Of a stretch of 64,000 nt of DNA, positions 1-12,401 are shown in pieces (positions within the stretch are counted from its first letter, which is position 1; every line of letters starts with the position of its first letter). The DNA comes from Erpetoichthys calabaricus. Its lineage: Eukaryota; Chordata; Cladistia; Polypteriformes; Polypteridae. The position numbers were made by a program, and so were the translations under genes. Where the stretch lies: positions 170,201,187 through 170,265,186 of the forward strand of contig NC_041395.2 of assembly GCF_900747795.2 (NCBI RefSeq), given 5' to 3'. Under the pieces are notes generated by a model, which was given only the letters and a program-made list of their open reading frames with translations, ran no database searches and was not told the origin of the DNA.

Positions 1-159
1 AGGTACTCCTGGGTCCGGGATGATAAGGAACTGCTCCAACTCCTTCAGGTGAGATTTAGTTGGGAGTGGAATCGGGAAAAGCTCACCTGGGAGCAAAGAA
101 ACAAAGAAAAAGTCAAAGAATTAATGAAGAAAGAGAACTGTAAAAAGGAGGAAGCTTGA
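1..159 (+). other. Unidentified open frame running in from the left edge
   Basis: Frame 1 is open from base 1 to TGA at 157-159, reading RYSWVRDDKELLQLLQ, then a lysine- and glutamate-rich end (EQRNKEKVKELMKKENCKK). CAG at 46-48 is followed by GTGAGA, a good splice donor, so 1-48 could instead be an exon end. I recognise no family. The repeat just downstream makes a transposon origin possible. Confidence 0.25.
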
Positions 160-418
160 GAGAAGGTATTTTAAGTAAATCAATAACATTTTTTTTAAAC
201 CTGGGACTTGTGGGATGCAATTGTGTGTGGGGTTTAAAGGTCTGCAACACCTCCCAAGGTCACAACCAGCATGCCAAGAGAGCCCAGCACAGTTCCTTAA
301 GCAGGTTTCAGGCTGGAACTAAGAGAGTATTGAACACATGAGAACTTATAATTGACATCATATGGCACTCGGGTTAATTGCTATGTAACTGTTAGATAAG
401 GGCACTTCTTTTGTTATA

Positions 419-1133
419 TCCATTGCTCTTTCGTGGAGTCTAGAACGGCCCACAAAACACCGGGGATGACGCATTTGGTTTTATTTTGAAGCCAGTCATG
501 CCTGCTTTAAATTGAACCCAAAGATCGGTTTGTGGCTGTTTCTGTTAAACAACATGTTCAAACTATATAAGGCTATTTTGTTTTGCACTTCCGTCACATG
601 CCGTCCTGTTTTAAGCATTAATGTCCGCGTTTACTCTAAACAGCTAGAACCCAGAGCTAAACGAACCCATTCCAACTGCTCAGCAACATGTCTCCTCTCA
701 ATTAAAGTCAATTACAGAAGCGGGGCCTTCCTAGAAATGTTTAAGGGATAAGTGCTGTGAGATTTGAAACATGAGTGTCCATTGCTCTTTCGCGAAGTCC
801 AGAAAGGCCCACAAAACACCGGGGATGACACGTTTGGTTTTATTTTGAAGCCAGGCATGCCTGCTTTGAATCAAACCCAAAAAAAGGTTTGTGGCTGTTT
901 CGGCTCACCAGCAGGATAAGACTATATAGGGCTATATTGTTTTGCACTCCCATCACAAGCCGTCCTGTTTTAAGTATTAATGTCCACGTTTAGTCTAAAC
1001 AGCCAGAACCCAGAGCTAAATGAACCCATTCCTGATATTGAGCAATACGTCTCCTCTCAATTAAAGACTGTGAAGTCGATTACAATAGCGGAGCCTTCCT
1101 AAAAGTGTTTAAGGGATAAGTGATGGATGGATG
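419..1133 (+). repeat. Tandem duplication of a ~358-bp unit with ATGG tail
   Basis: Unit A (419-776) and unit B (777-about 1118) match along nearly their whole length: both begin TCCATTGCTCTTTCG, share CAAAACACCGGGGATGAC and end TTTAAGGGATAAGTG. Each carries a CTATATA-type box about 150 bases in. Unit B ends in GGATGGATGG, like RTE-type LINEs and their SINEs. Family unknown. Confidence 0.75.
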
Positions 1134-1929
1134 GAGTCTGTGGTGGGTAAATAATTCTTTTAATCTTGCTGAATTGTACTGAAGAGTCAACATTTTAACC
1201 TAAAGCAGAACTCTGTTAATGTAAAACATTTCTCCTTCATCTTCCTGCACTGGATAAGCAAGTTTGAAGATGTCATGATTGAGATCAATTGTTAGAAACA
1301 GGCATCACTTTCTACACAATGCTTCAAAGAGGCCAAGCTAAGAAATGATTAAAATATTCACTGGACATCCTGGCTCCTTGACTCCATTCATGGAAGGGTT
1401 ACCTGTATCCTGCATCTTAATCTGTTGCTACTTTGTAGGTCTTTTTGAACCATTTACTTAATTAGCCTTCTTATTTGGAATTACGATGCAGGAATCCAAA
1501 TGAGCTCCTAGTCCATGTGTTTGGTCTTCTGTGACATTTTGAAGTTAATAGGACTGTGTTCTGTCTATCTTGTGTTTTTCTTATACAATCTGTCTAAACT
1601 ATTTTTAAACAAGGGAATTAAATTTCAATTAATGATATGATGGCTCGTAACGAGCCCAGCAGAGGAGCCACATATTTACTATCATTCTAACACAGCCTGT
1701 TTTTTTGAAACCTTATAAAATTTGGAAAAAGAAATTCGTTCAGTAGATAGTAAATACTCCTGTGTGGATCAACTTGTCGTAAAATTGAGGCCTATCTTTG
1801 CTAAGTCTCATGCCTATGATTAATTTTAAACTAATGTTCAGAAACATTAAAACAAGAATCAAGACACGCCAAACACTAAATCATAGGATGATCAGTTAGC
1901 ATTTACATTAATCATCTGTCAAGTCTCAG

Positions 1930-2532
1930 TCTACTCGCTATATATAAAATCCTAAGCCTAAAAGTGCCACGATTTTGTGCAACTGTTTTATGTGATGTTT
2001 TTATGTGACGTATTTGTCACGCTTTAAATAGAGTTTATTTTAAAACCTACATATATATGTTTAGTATCATTCTTTTCAGAATTTATCGAACCTTAATGTA
2101 ATGTTGTTAGATTTTCAGATTCTTATTCTGTTTTCAATTTATAAGCTAAAAAATATCAAGAACTCACATCCCACGAGACAAGAGTTTGTGCCAAAAGATT
2201 TAACCATGCCCAGGGCTGGAAATAAAAGACAAAGAGTAGGACAGCTGCTGTACAGGTTTTTAAATGTTTGAAGCTCTGTGCAAGATGCAGATCACACGGC
2301 ACGGCAGCAGCAGCAGCAAGCCAGCAGCTTCAAGCAAAGAGGAGGTAAAAAAACTGTATTTGTTTCCCATTGTATCACAGTTTAAGAGGGGGTTTTGGAG
2401 GAGCGACCGCGTCTCCTTGAGGTGTGTTCGGCCCCCCTCTTCACAACGAGAGGGGCAGAGACATGAAGTGGCTGGAGCATAGTGCAGGCTTGGTGGTTTG
2501 GCAAGCGAAGCGAGCAGTGGGGATCCCCCTAG
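1930..2532 (+). mobile_element. Non-autonomous Helitron
   Basis: The 3' end is clear: GGCAAGCGAAGCGAGC, a short GGGGATCCCC hairpin and CTAG at 2529-2532 followed by T. The 5' end is put near 1930 from CTATATATAAAATCCTAA, which resembles the 5' end of the element at 11210. It shares CCATGCCCAGGGCTGGAAATAAAAGACA-type sequence with the copy at 15381. No helicase frame, so it would rely on another copy. Confidence 0.65.
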
Positions 2533-3057
2533 TATTGGTTTAAACTTGTAACCCACGCAGCCCTCCATGGCCTGAACCGAATATCACAGTCCAGCACGTA
2601 TCATCAGCATCATATCCAAAGCACCACACAACTTGGGATTTAGTTAAGACAGTCAGAAATCTGGACTTATTCTGCTTGAAAATGGTGGCTTTCATTAGTA
2701 TACTTTAGCAATGACTGTTAACACCAGAACACCACAAGGAGCTGCTAAACTGAGCAGGTGTTATGGTAGTTTTGTTACAGATGAGAGTGTCATTTAAAAA
2801 TTGAAGGGCTACTTTGTTTGCTTCTTTCTGGACTCATCCACATGAAAACTAGTGATGAGTGAACCCTGCGGAGTTTGCTTTTGCTATGAGTTCAGGAAAT
2901 CACAGAAATGTTTGGGAACTTTGCCAAACTCAGAGAAATGAATTGAAGTCAGTAGAGAAGGGTGAACTGGACTAGTTTCAAGTAGTTTATAATGGTGCAG
3001 ACGTCTATTTCCTGAGGGCTAGGGAAGTGTCTGGCAGCTATGTGGCCAAAAGTGTTA

Positions 3058-3105
3058 CCTGAGCTGGAACCTGGGCTGCTAACCATTACACCACTGTGAC
3101 ACAGA
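3058..3105 (-). repeat. tRNA-like SINE head fragment
   Basis: Read on the minus strand this gives CACAGTGGTGTAATGGTTAG then CAGCCCAGGTTCCAG, with A-box and B-box like blocks as in tRNA-derived SINE heads. The body could not be followed. Confidence 0.35.
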
Positions 3106-4423
3106 GGAAACAATAACTGCAAATAAAATACAAAAAACATGTCCACTGTAAAGGATGGCAAGCATGAGCCAAACAATATTGGGACAGGTATGAAGACCAA
3201 GAGATGAGCAGAAGGTGCCAGTGAAGCAGAGGAGATGCTGATGTCCCAGAAGGGCTCAGTCGAGGACACTTACCCAGCGGAAATCCATTATGCCAGGTTG
3301 GCTTTGTTGGGTTCCATGGGGAGCCACAGAGATCTGCAAACCTACTTTGTGGGACTTCTGCATGACCCAGAAGTTCTCCTAATGGACCATGCCCCAAGAC
3401 CGGAAGTGCTACTGAGTCCTAGATAAAAGGAGTCATCTCAGGCAGTTGAAGTTGGGCAACACTTGCTTGTAGTAAAAGGAGTATGGCAGAAAAGGAGGAC
3501 GAGTTTTACTCTGTTATGGGATGCTGTGCAGGATATTCTAGCAAGGCCTGTAAAAGTACTGCAAAGAATACAAATTATTGTATTTGAATCTGTGACTGTT
3601 GTTGTGTCAGTTGTATCAAGGGTTCTGGGGTGCTGCTATGCCTCCTGGAGGTCACACTAAAAACTAGCAATAATTAAAAAATATATACTGTATATCATTG
3701 TGCCCACAGAGTTCCAATCTTCGCCACGACGCGACAGTATGGGACTGACTTATTCAATTGCTAAAAGCTGAGACTCCAGGAGCAGCTGGCAATTTTTTTT
3801 ACACCTTCTTTCTTCTATCAATAAGACAGAAATGCCTTAGTAATTAATAATAGTAATTAATCTTTCGTTATTATCATTATTTCACAGGGTCACTGTGTTT
3901 TCTCACTCAGGGATGGTGAGGTGGAAGGCTCCTTTAAGGTGTGTTTTGACTGTTGTGTAAGCTGTGTGGCTATTTATGCAGGCATGCGGCTGGGATATAG
4001 AATTAGTCATAAGATGTGGCGGCAAGTGAGTGAGCGCAGAAGGATCAGTGTTATATATTCAATAGCAGCACTCATAATATTCTCATTATGGTCAGCTAAT
4101 GTATTCCTCAAATGAAAATACTGCAAGTCTTTATTTTATTTATTTATTTATAATCCACGTGGTGTGCAAATTCAGCTGGAGTACAGATTATATAGTGACC
4201 CCACTGAAAGTTTTAGATGTTCTCTCATATTTTGGTTTGCCCCTTACTGCTGTGCTCATGAGGAGCAATCATTTTGTCTGATTTCTCTTTTTCAGGATGC
4301 TGCTACTGAAAATTCCTGACAACATCCCTGAAGTCTACTAAGGGAGTACTCTCTCTGTGGAGCACCACTAAGTTTTGTTCTTCTTCTGGGCTGTACCCAT
4401 TTGCTGATAATTGTTTTATACAG

Positions 4424-4859
4424 TGTAACTAGTAGGGGGCGCCAAAGTGCACACAGCCACGATTACACGATAGGTTTACTCTTTTCTCTCCTTCCGCCCT
4501 CCTGGTGAGTTTTCATTTACTTCCTCCAAACTCCGACTCCCAGAGGTGAGGCTTTAGGCCTCTTTTAAGCAGGTCCTGGGGAATGCTTCTGATACCATGG
4601 TGTGTCCTACTGCAAGCATATAACCAGGGGGGTCCTACACTGAGAGCATCCTCTAATGGCACCAGGAAACGCAACAGATAGACACTTCTTGACTTCAACT
4701 CCCATGCACCCCCGTGGGTGTCCAAACTGGGATGCCTCAAGAGGACCACTGCCATCCCAAGTTTCTGTTGGTCCATCCCTTATATTCTTTCGGCCAGGCA
4801 AGAAGTCTTTCGTCCAGCCAGAATGCCTGTCTGTCTTCCATGGCACTTACAACTTAACA
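4424..4859 (-). mobile_element. Candidate solo LTR fossil, minus strand
   Basis: An LTR-sized block of about 435 bases that reads on the minus strand from near TTAAGTTGTAAG to CTAGTTACA, with a TTAAAAG promoter-like box inside. Flanks TACAG and AACAG are a near-match for a 5-base target duplication. No internal retroelement genes adjoin. Family uncertain; it looks old. Confidence 0.4.
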
Positions 4860-5498
4860 GTATTTTTAAATTAATTACAGATGTGTTTATGTTAAATAAA
4901 TTGATAAAATATGTTTTTTTCCTTCATAAAAAATGTATATATAAACCAAACTAAGTATTTAGGAAGAGGTTAGCTCCAAATACAAATATAAAAGCAGTTA
5001 GTTTAGTAGGCAACTCCAGATAGGCCTGGAGTGTGTGTGTGCTATCTTGTGCCCACTGTTGCTCAGACAGCCTCTGGCATCTCATGACCCAGAATATATC
5101 CAGCGTACTGTATATAATACATATATATTTACACACAATGCCTGTATATTTTATAATATCCAGCTGTTCTACCAAGGCACGGCCTCACTCACTAACAGAT
5201 CAGAAGTAGACTTTCTTGAGCCAGACACTTCAGGAATGGGCTCAGACTCTAAAATATGTTAAGTGGGTTCAGTAAAAAGATAGGGGGATTACCCAAGTCT
5301 TCTTTTACCCCTTTATGATAACTAGAGTGAATTACTCTGTAATAGCAAAATGCGAATGCCATGCTCAAGGTAATTCTTCCATTACAAATACTTGCCAGGT
5401 GTACAAGAAGAAATACACAAGTGGTGATATGTAGGATTGGCTCATCTTTAATAAGACAAAAATGATAATTTTGGAGCTTGTTTTCTTAATAAATGAGA

Positions 5499-5633
5499 CC
5501 TTTTATTGGCTAACTAAAAAGATTACAATATGCAAGCTTTCAATGCAACTCAGGTACATCTTGCCTGAAGAAGGGGCCTGAGTTGCATCGAAAGCTTGCA
5601 TATTGTAATCTTTTTAGTTAACCAATAAAAGGT
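5499..5633. repeat. Long-armed inverted repeat (MITE-like hairpin)
   Basis: Left arm 5499-5554 and right arm 5577-5633 are near-perfect reverse complements (ACCTTTTATTGG ... CCAATAAAAGGT), with a 22-base loop containing CCTGAAGAAGGGG. A folded single strand would form a hairpin of about 56 base pairs. I believe related sequences are dispersed in other vertebrates; the family is not identified. Confidence 0.7.
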
Positions 5634-6140
5634 GTAATTTTTCTTGACTTCTCACTACATTCATAATGGATAACATGGTACAACACCCTAGTACTGTACT
5701 ACATTAATAAATGAGATAAACAGAAAGTGGACTGATCTTGGTTGCCATCTAGTGGAAGTATTAGGAACAGCGCTTAGTTTTAGCATGCTTTGGAACACCA
5801 GCTCTTGGCTTCTTGCATACTTCTGTATTTAAGTATTTAGTAGTGAACAGGTCTATTTTATGCGACATAACTGTCCAAAATATGCACACATTTCATTCAT
5901 TTCTTATAGATTAAATGTATTAAAAGAATTCAAATCTTAGCCAGAGATAGCGGAGCCTCAGAGTAATGAGGTTAAATTCTTGGCGATCACAGTGGTTGAT
6001 GCACTGCGATCTCAGTCCATGAGACTCCTTCATGGTTACAAATTATATCACAAATAAAGCCACTTTTTTTTTCTTTTTACATTCTAGAGAGGTTATCCCA
6101 GTATTTTGTTTTAATTCCGATCAACTACCATAAACATGAA

Positions 6141-6277
6141 TCTGTCAGTCAGTCAGTCATTTTCCAACCCGCTATATCCTAACACAGGGTCACGGGGGTC
6201 TGCTGGAGTCAATCCCAGCCAGCACAGGGTGCAAGGCAGGAACAAACCCTGGGCAGGGCGCCAGCCCACCGCACACA
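6141..6277 (-). mobile_element. 5'-truncated SINE (ATGG-tail family)
   Basis: Minus-strand copy of the 3' half of the SINE seen whole at 57819: GGGCTGGCGCCCTGCCC, TGGCTGGGATTGACTCCAGC and AACCCGCTATATCC are all readable. The tRNA-like head is missing. Confidence 0.75.
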
Positions 6278-6897
6278 TAAACCTGTCTTTACTTATGTTC
6301 TACTGGCCTTGTTTGAAATCTTAACATCAGCAACAAAAGCAGAATAAACCAAAATGTAAAATGGAGAAAAAAACAAAACAAACAAAAAAAAATAACAAGA
6401 TCTCAACAGCAAAATCAAGCAAGCATTACAGAAAGCAGAGTGTATTCTGCCCGACTGGACTCACCCGCTACGCTTCCAATTCCAGCTGTTACCAACAGGT
6501 CAGAGGTTCAAGGTTAAAAGGATAAAAAGCCATCGGTTCTTTCATTCCAACTGCTATTAATCTTCGAAATAAGTTCAATTTTAATAAACCTCCACAGGCT
6601 TAAATCAGGATGAACAGTTAGCATTTACATCAATCATCAGTCAAGTCTCAATGTTGGTTTAATTGTTATGTCTAATATGTCTGATCTAATGTTTCATCAT
6701 AAGTATATGCTCACTGCTGTATTTTATTTATTTGCACTTGCATTTGCATTTGTTTATGTTTTGATGGCTGTGTTCTTTGCTGATGTGTTTTTAATGACAC
6801 ATTGATGTCTCTTTTTAAAACCTGCTAACAAACCAGATTTCCCTCTTGGTACAATAAAAATTGAACTGAATTGAATAGAGTTGAATTGAACAAAGTG

Positions 6898-7225
6898 CTG
6901 GCTAGAGTGGCACAGCAGGGAACACTTCAGACTCACAGATCTAGCATCTTGGGTGTTAGTCTTTTACGCAGATGTTGACATTGTGAAGTTTGCACATTCA
7001 GCCCACATCACCTCCAGGTAGTGTGGGTGTATTCCTAAATCTCCAAAAACATGCAGCCATTGATCATTTGGTGATTCGAAAATTGACCTTTGGCAGAAGT
7101 AGACTCCAAAATGGACTGGTGTTCCATTCAAGGCTGTGTCCTGTCTTGTGTCATGTGCTACTGGTGTAGGCTCCAGCTCCCCACAACCTGAAATGTATTA
7201 GATGGGTTTGAGAATGTTAAGTTAA
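6898..7225 (+). mobile_element. Old, diverged SINE copy (ATGG-tail family)
   Basis: Weak but ordered matches to the family: GAGTGGCACAGCAGGGA head, TGAAGTTTGCACATTC, AAAAACATGCAG, AGGCTCCAGCTCCCC and a 3' part. Much older than the copies at 16641 or 57819. Confidence 0.5.
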
Positions 7226-7913
7226 TGATGCTGTGTCTGGTTTGCTTTCTATCACTTGTAAGGAGATAAGGAGAGTTTTGGCAAGAATGGGCCATTCTGC
7301 CAAGCTCAACAATGCTTATTTTCATCAGTTCACCTAATGCTTCCAAAACTATTGGCGATTTACCATTTGAAATCTGCACGGTGCTAATTTAAACTCTTTT
7401 TTTAATAATACTTTTAGCACATTGCTTTCACAGAGATTCATAAAGTCTGAAATTTGGGTGAATTTGCAGGGGAGCACACTACTGGAAAGATTGGCATGTA
7501 ACATAATTGATCTTTATTAAAAATAATCTTTGATGGTTTGTTTAATGTTGACTAATTACTAACAAGAAAAAGTGTGCTGTTTGTCATTTGAAACCTAAGG
7601 ACTAGATGACTGTCAGTTTGGATATGCCTCATTAATTTAGGTGCTCCTTAATGAGATCTTTGATGCACCATCTATTTCCGTACACATTCACAAATGATGT
7701 ACTTGTTTGCAATATCTAGGTTAATTCATGCTATACAGAGGATGTCTGCTGCCTCTTTCATATTTATACATTTTATTATTCTTGTGTCACATGAACTTTA
7801 GAAGGACTTTGAAGTCACAACATATTATTACTGCAGGGTCAGAATGATTCATCAATAGCATGTTTATGACAGAGTGAGTCATTTCCAATCTTGAGTCCCC
7901 ATTTGTAGAGGGA

Positions 7914-10600
7914 GGAATCCATCCATCCATCCATCCTCTTCCGCTTATCCGAGGTCGGGTCGCGGGGGCAGCAGCTTGAGCAGAGATGCCCAGACTTCCC
8001 TCTCCCCGGCCACTTCTTCCAGCCCTTCCAGGAGAAACCCGAGGCGTTCCCAGGCCAGCCGGGAGACATAGTCCCTCCAGCGTGTCCTGGGTCTTCTCCG
8101 GGGCCTCCTCCTGGTTGGATGTGCCCGGAACACCTCACCAGGGAGGCGTCCAGGAGGCATCCTGATCAGATGCCCGAGCCACCTCATCTGACTCCTCTCG
8201 ATGCGGAGGAGCAGCAGCGCTATTCTGAGCCCCTCCCGGATGACTGAGCTTCTCACCCTATCTTTAAGGGAGAGCCCAGACACCCTGCGGAGGACACTCA
8301 TTTCAGCCGCTTGTATTCGCAATCTCGTTCTTTCAGTCACTACCCATAGCTCATGACCATAGGTGAGGGTAGAAACATATATCAACTGGGTAATTGAGAG
8401 CTTTGCCTTACGGCTCAGCTCCTTTTTCACCACGACAAACCGATGCAGATCCCGCATCACTGGGGACGCCGCACCGATCTGCCTGTTGATCTCATGCTCC
8501 ATTCTTCCCTCACTCGTGAACAAGACCCTGAGATACTTGAACTCCTCCACTTGGGGCAGGATCTCGCTCCCATCCCTGAGAGGACACTCCACCCTTTTCC
8601 GGCTGAGGACAATGGTCTCGGATTTGGAAGTGCTGATTCCCATCCCAGCCGCTTCACACTCAGCTGCGAACCGATCCAGAGAGAGCTGAAGATCACGGCC
8701 TGATGAAGCAAACACGACAACATCATCTGCAAAAAGCAGTGACCCAATCCTGAGTCCACCAAACCGGACCCCCTCAACACCCTGGCTGCTACTAGAAATT
8801 CTGTCCATAAAAGTTATGCGGACCAAGCTCTGACACCTGTTGTACAGGGACCGAACAGCCCTTATCAGGGGGTCCGGTCCCCCATACTCCCGGAGCACCT
8901 CCACAGGATTTCCCTAGGGACACAGTCGAGTGCCTTTTCCAAGTCCACAAAACACATGTAGACTGGTTGGACAAACTCCCATGCACCGTCCAGGACTCTG
9001 CTAAGGGTGTAGAGCTGGTCCACTGCTACGCGACCAGGACGAAAACCACACTGTTCTTCCTGAATCCGAGGTTCGACTACCCAACGGACCCTCCTCTCCA
9101 GAACCCCCGAATAGACTTTTCTAGGGAGGCTGAGGAGTGTGATCCCTCTGTAGTTGGAACACACCCTCCGGTCCCCCTTCTTAAATAGGGGGACCACCAC
9201 CCCGGTCTGCCAATCCAGAGGCACTGTCCCCGATGTCCTACAACATCCAGAGCCTTGAGGAACTCCGGGCGTATCTCATCCATCCGTCTGAAAGTCGTTC
9301 TCCATGGCCTCCCCAAACTCCTCCCATGAGTTTTTGCCTCAGCAACCACCGAAGCCGCATTCCGCTTGGCCTGCCGGTACCTATTAGCTGCCTTCAGAGT
9401 TGCACAGGACAACAGGGACCAGTAGGACTACTTCTTCAGCTTGACAGCATCCCTCACCGCCGGTGTCTATCAATGGGTTCGGGGATTGCCACCACGACAG
9501 GCACCGACCACCTTACGGCCACAGCTCTGGTCAGCCGCCTCAACAATAGAGACACGGAACATGGCCCATTCGGACTCAATGTCCCCCACCTACCTCGGGA
9601 CATGGTCAAAGTTCTGCCGGAGGTGGGAGTTGAAGCTACTTCTGACAGGGAACTCTGCCAGACGTTCCCAGCAGACCCTCACAACACGTTTGGGCCTACC
9701 AGGCCTGACCGGCATCCTCCCCGACCATCAAAGCCAACTCACCACCAGGTGGTGATTAGTTGACAGCTCCGCCCCTCTCTTCACCCGAGTGTCCAAGACA
9801 TGTGGCCGCAAGTCTGACGACACATCCACAAAGTCGATCATCAAACTGAGGCCTAGGGTGTCCTGGTGCCAAGTGCACATATGAACACCCCTATGCTTGA
9901 ACATGGTGTCTGTTATAGACAATCCGTGATGAGCACAGAAGTCCAATAACAAAACACCAGTCGGGTTTAGATCGGGGGGGCCATTCCTCCCAATCACACC
10001 CTTCCAGGTCTCACTGTCATTGCCCACGTGAGCATTGAAGTCTCCCAGCAGTACGAGGGAGTCCCCAGAAGGTATGCCCTCTAGCACCCCCTCCAGGGAC
10101 TCCAAATAGGGTGGGTACTCCAAACTGCTGTTTGGTGCATAAGCACAAACAACAGTTAGGACCCGTCCCCCCACCCAAAGGCGGAGGGAGGCTACCCTCT
10201 CGTCCACCGGGGTAAACCCCAATGTACAGGCTCCAAGTCGGGGGGCAGTAAGTATGCCCACACCCGCTCTGCGCCTCTCACCGGGGGCAACTCCAGAGTG
10301 ATATAGAGTCCAGCCCCTCTCAAGGAGATTGGTTCCAGAGTCCAAGCTGTGCATCAAGGTGAGCCCAACTATATCTAGCCAGAACCTCTCAACCTCGCGT
10401 ACTAGCTCAGGCTCCTTCCCCTTCAGAGAGGTGGCATTCCACATCCCAAGAGCCAGCTTCTGTAGCCGAGGATCAGACTGCCAAGGTCCCCACCTTCAGC
10501 CACCACCCAACTCACACTGCACCCGATCTCCTTGGCCCCTCCCATAGGTGGTGAGCCCATGGGACAGGGGACCCACGTTGCCTCTTTGGGCTGTGGAAGC
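7914..10600 (-). mobile_element. Rex3 (RTE-clade) LINE, degenerate
   Basis: Minus-strand non-LTR retrotransposon of about 2.7 kb. An AP-endonuclease part (10444-9728) shows [25 protein letters not shown] and [10 protein letters not shown], where the usual catalytic D of STDHH is N. The reverse transcriptase part shows PLFKKGDRRVCSNYRGIT, GFRPGR and the FADD box in SLLFADDVVVF near 8733. The C-terminal part has SQMRWLGHLIRMPPGRLP and ends in LLPPRPDLG. The GGAT tail at 7917-7936 is typical of Rex3. The frame is broken into at least four pieces; roughly 25-30 residues between QSLVRI and FMDRIS are gone, including the region just before the active site. It cannot be active. Confidence 0.9.
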
Positions 10601-10607
10601 CTTTTAA

Positions 10608-10795
10608 AATTGGCAGTGTGGTTAAGTGGATAAGGCTTTGGGCTTCAGATCCTGCTACTGACATCGTGTGACCATGAGCAAGTCACTTCACCTGCATGTG
10701 CTCCAAATAGAGAAACAAAACAAAAGTAAAAAATTGTATTGTAAATGTACGTTACCTTGGATAAAGGCAACAGCCGAATGAGTAAATAATAATAA
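10608..10795 (+). mobile_element. tRNA-derived SINE (V-SINE-like)
   Basis: The head GTGTGGTTAAGTGGATAAGG resembles a tRNA A-box region; the body has GTGACCATGAGCAAGTCACTT and CTTGGATAAAGGCAACAGC, and it ends in AATAATAATAAA. The latter motif is shared with L2-type 3' ends. Its start abuts the 5' limit of the Rex3 copy. Confidence 0.65.
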
Positions 10796-11209
10796 ATTGT
10801 GATATGTCAAAGTACCAAACCAGAAAATGCAGATGAAATGTGACGAGACTGAAGCATGCTGTGATAAAAGAACAGCAGCCAGTCCCTTTCCTCACTGAAT
10901 ATTCTAAGTTTATGGAGGAGAAATAACCGCTGATTGCCCTAACAAATGGAAATTCTTGTATTTTTATTCCTACTTAACTTGTTATTAATGTGAGTTCTTT
11001 AAATACTACATACAGTCACCAACTCCACTTCCAGAACTGTAAGGTTGGAACCATGCGCTGATTACAGCATGTTGCAAAATGTAAGAGGTAAAGAAACTCG
11101 TTTCAACCTCCTAAAGTCCAATATCATTTCTGTAGTCTTTATGACATTCATAGAAAGGCAGTTATTACTGCACAAACTCACTAAACAGTCTACTTTATAC
11201 ATGTATACA

Positions 11210-12326
11210 TCTCTCTATTATATAAAAAAAATCCTGAAATGAGACGAGACTTTCTTGAAGAGATTTTTTCAAGTCCCGTGAGACTTTGGCCATGAGATTT
11301 TTTCAAGTCATGCCCTCCTCTCAACCATACTCAACCATGCACATGGTACTCTCACCTCTCGTTCGTGTGAATGCTTTTGTCAGAGACAGATCCTGTTCTC
11401 TCAGCTCTTATAAATTTTAACATTTTCCTCACAAAAGAAGACTTATTATGTCCAAATCTTATTGAAGAATTTCATCCCAAAGGTTTATCAACAGAAGAAA
11501 TGAGTACACAAGCGATCAAATTAATGCCAAAAATGTTGATCGGTTACACGGCAAATTGGTTAAATGCATATCTACCATACTGAAACAGTTGGTGGTGATC
11601 ATGCGGGACATGAAAACATTAACTTACAATATCATGAAGAATATCTACAACCGTTAACACTATCTGGTCTTCCACCGCACGAATTACTGTAGAAAGAAGG
11701 ATTTATCCAAAAAAGGTAATGTAGTACATCTTCAGGGGATAACATTAGACAACAAAGGAGATGTTGATATGCCATTCGTATTAAAATGTTAACAGTTTCC
11801 CTTTAGAATAGCTTTTGCAAAGACAATTAACAAATCTCAGAGCCAAACATTCGAAAAAGTCGTTTTATTTAATAGAGAGAAAGAAATTTCTCACGGGCAG
11901 TTATACGTTGCATTGTCACGATGAAAGTCGAAACACATAATCAAAATTCAATGCGATATTGATGAAAATTTAATTCAAAAAATTGTTTTTACTGAAGTTT
12001 TACAGTAAAAGTGTATGTTTAAAAAGTATTTGCATGTTAATTTCAAAGCCAAACAGAACAAAATCGTATTACTCAATGAATAACTTTAACGCAACATGAA
12101 ACATACAGTAATTTACTTTCAAATTATTACGTTTTAGTATTTTTTAATATGGTTAATTAAAATAGTTAGTTCTATTATGCATATGTAACAATTCCCATGA
12201 AAATAACAATCTGTTTAAATTGTACATTCGCATCTCCATACACGAGCGGCAGAACCGCAAAGAGGCTAGCGTGTAGCGCAGGCCCAGGGTTTGGCGAACA
12301 AAGCGAGCAGGTGGCCAAATCCCCTA

Positions 12327-12327
<1 letters not shown>
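11210..12327 (+). mobile_element. Helitron with decayed helicase remnant
   Basis: Begins TCTCTCTATTATATAAA and ends GGCGAACAAAGCGAGCAGG...CCCCTAG, with A before and T after, the Helitron insertion pattern. Inside, reading frames around 11790-11930 give [18 protein letters not shown] and [10 protein letters not shown], the last motifs of the Pif1-like Helitron helicase, interrupted by stops. The rest of the Rep/helicase gene is gone. The 3' end touches a TA tract. Confidence 0.85.

Positions 12328-12331
<4 letters not shown>

Positions 12332-12397
<66 letters not shown>
12332..12397. repeat. TA microsatellite
   Basis: About 33 TA units between the Helitron end at 12327 and the LTR that begins at 12398. 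Confidence 0.95.

Positions 12398-12401
<4 letters not shown>

Noticed and set aside
2260-2568. Overlapping open frames on both strands (102 and 72 residues)
   Set aside because: They lie in the 3' part of a non-autonomous Helitron and read across its terminal hairpin; no protein family fits.
3235-3660. Open frames and a TAGATAAAAGGAG box, perhaps another LTR
   Set aside because: No TG/CA ends, poly(A) signal or target duplication could be placed, so the case is too weak.
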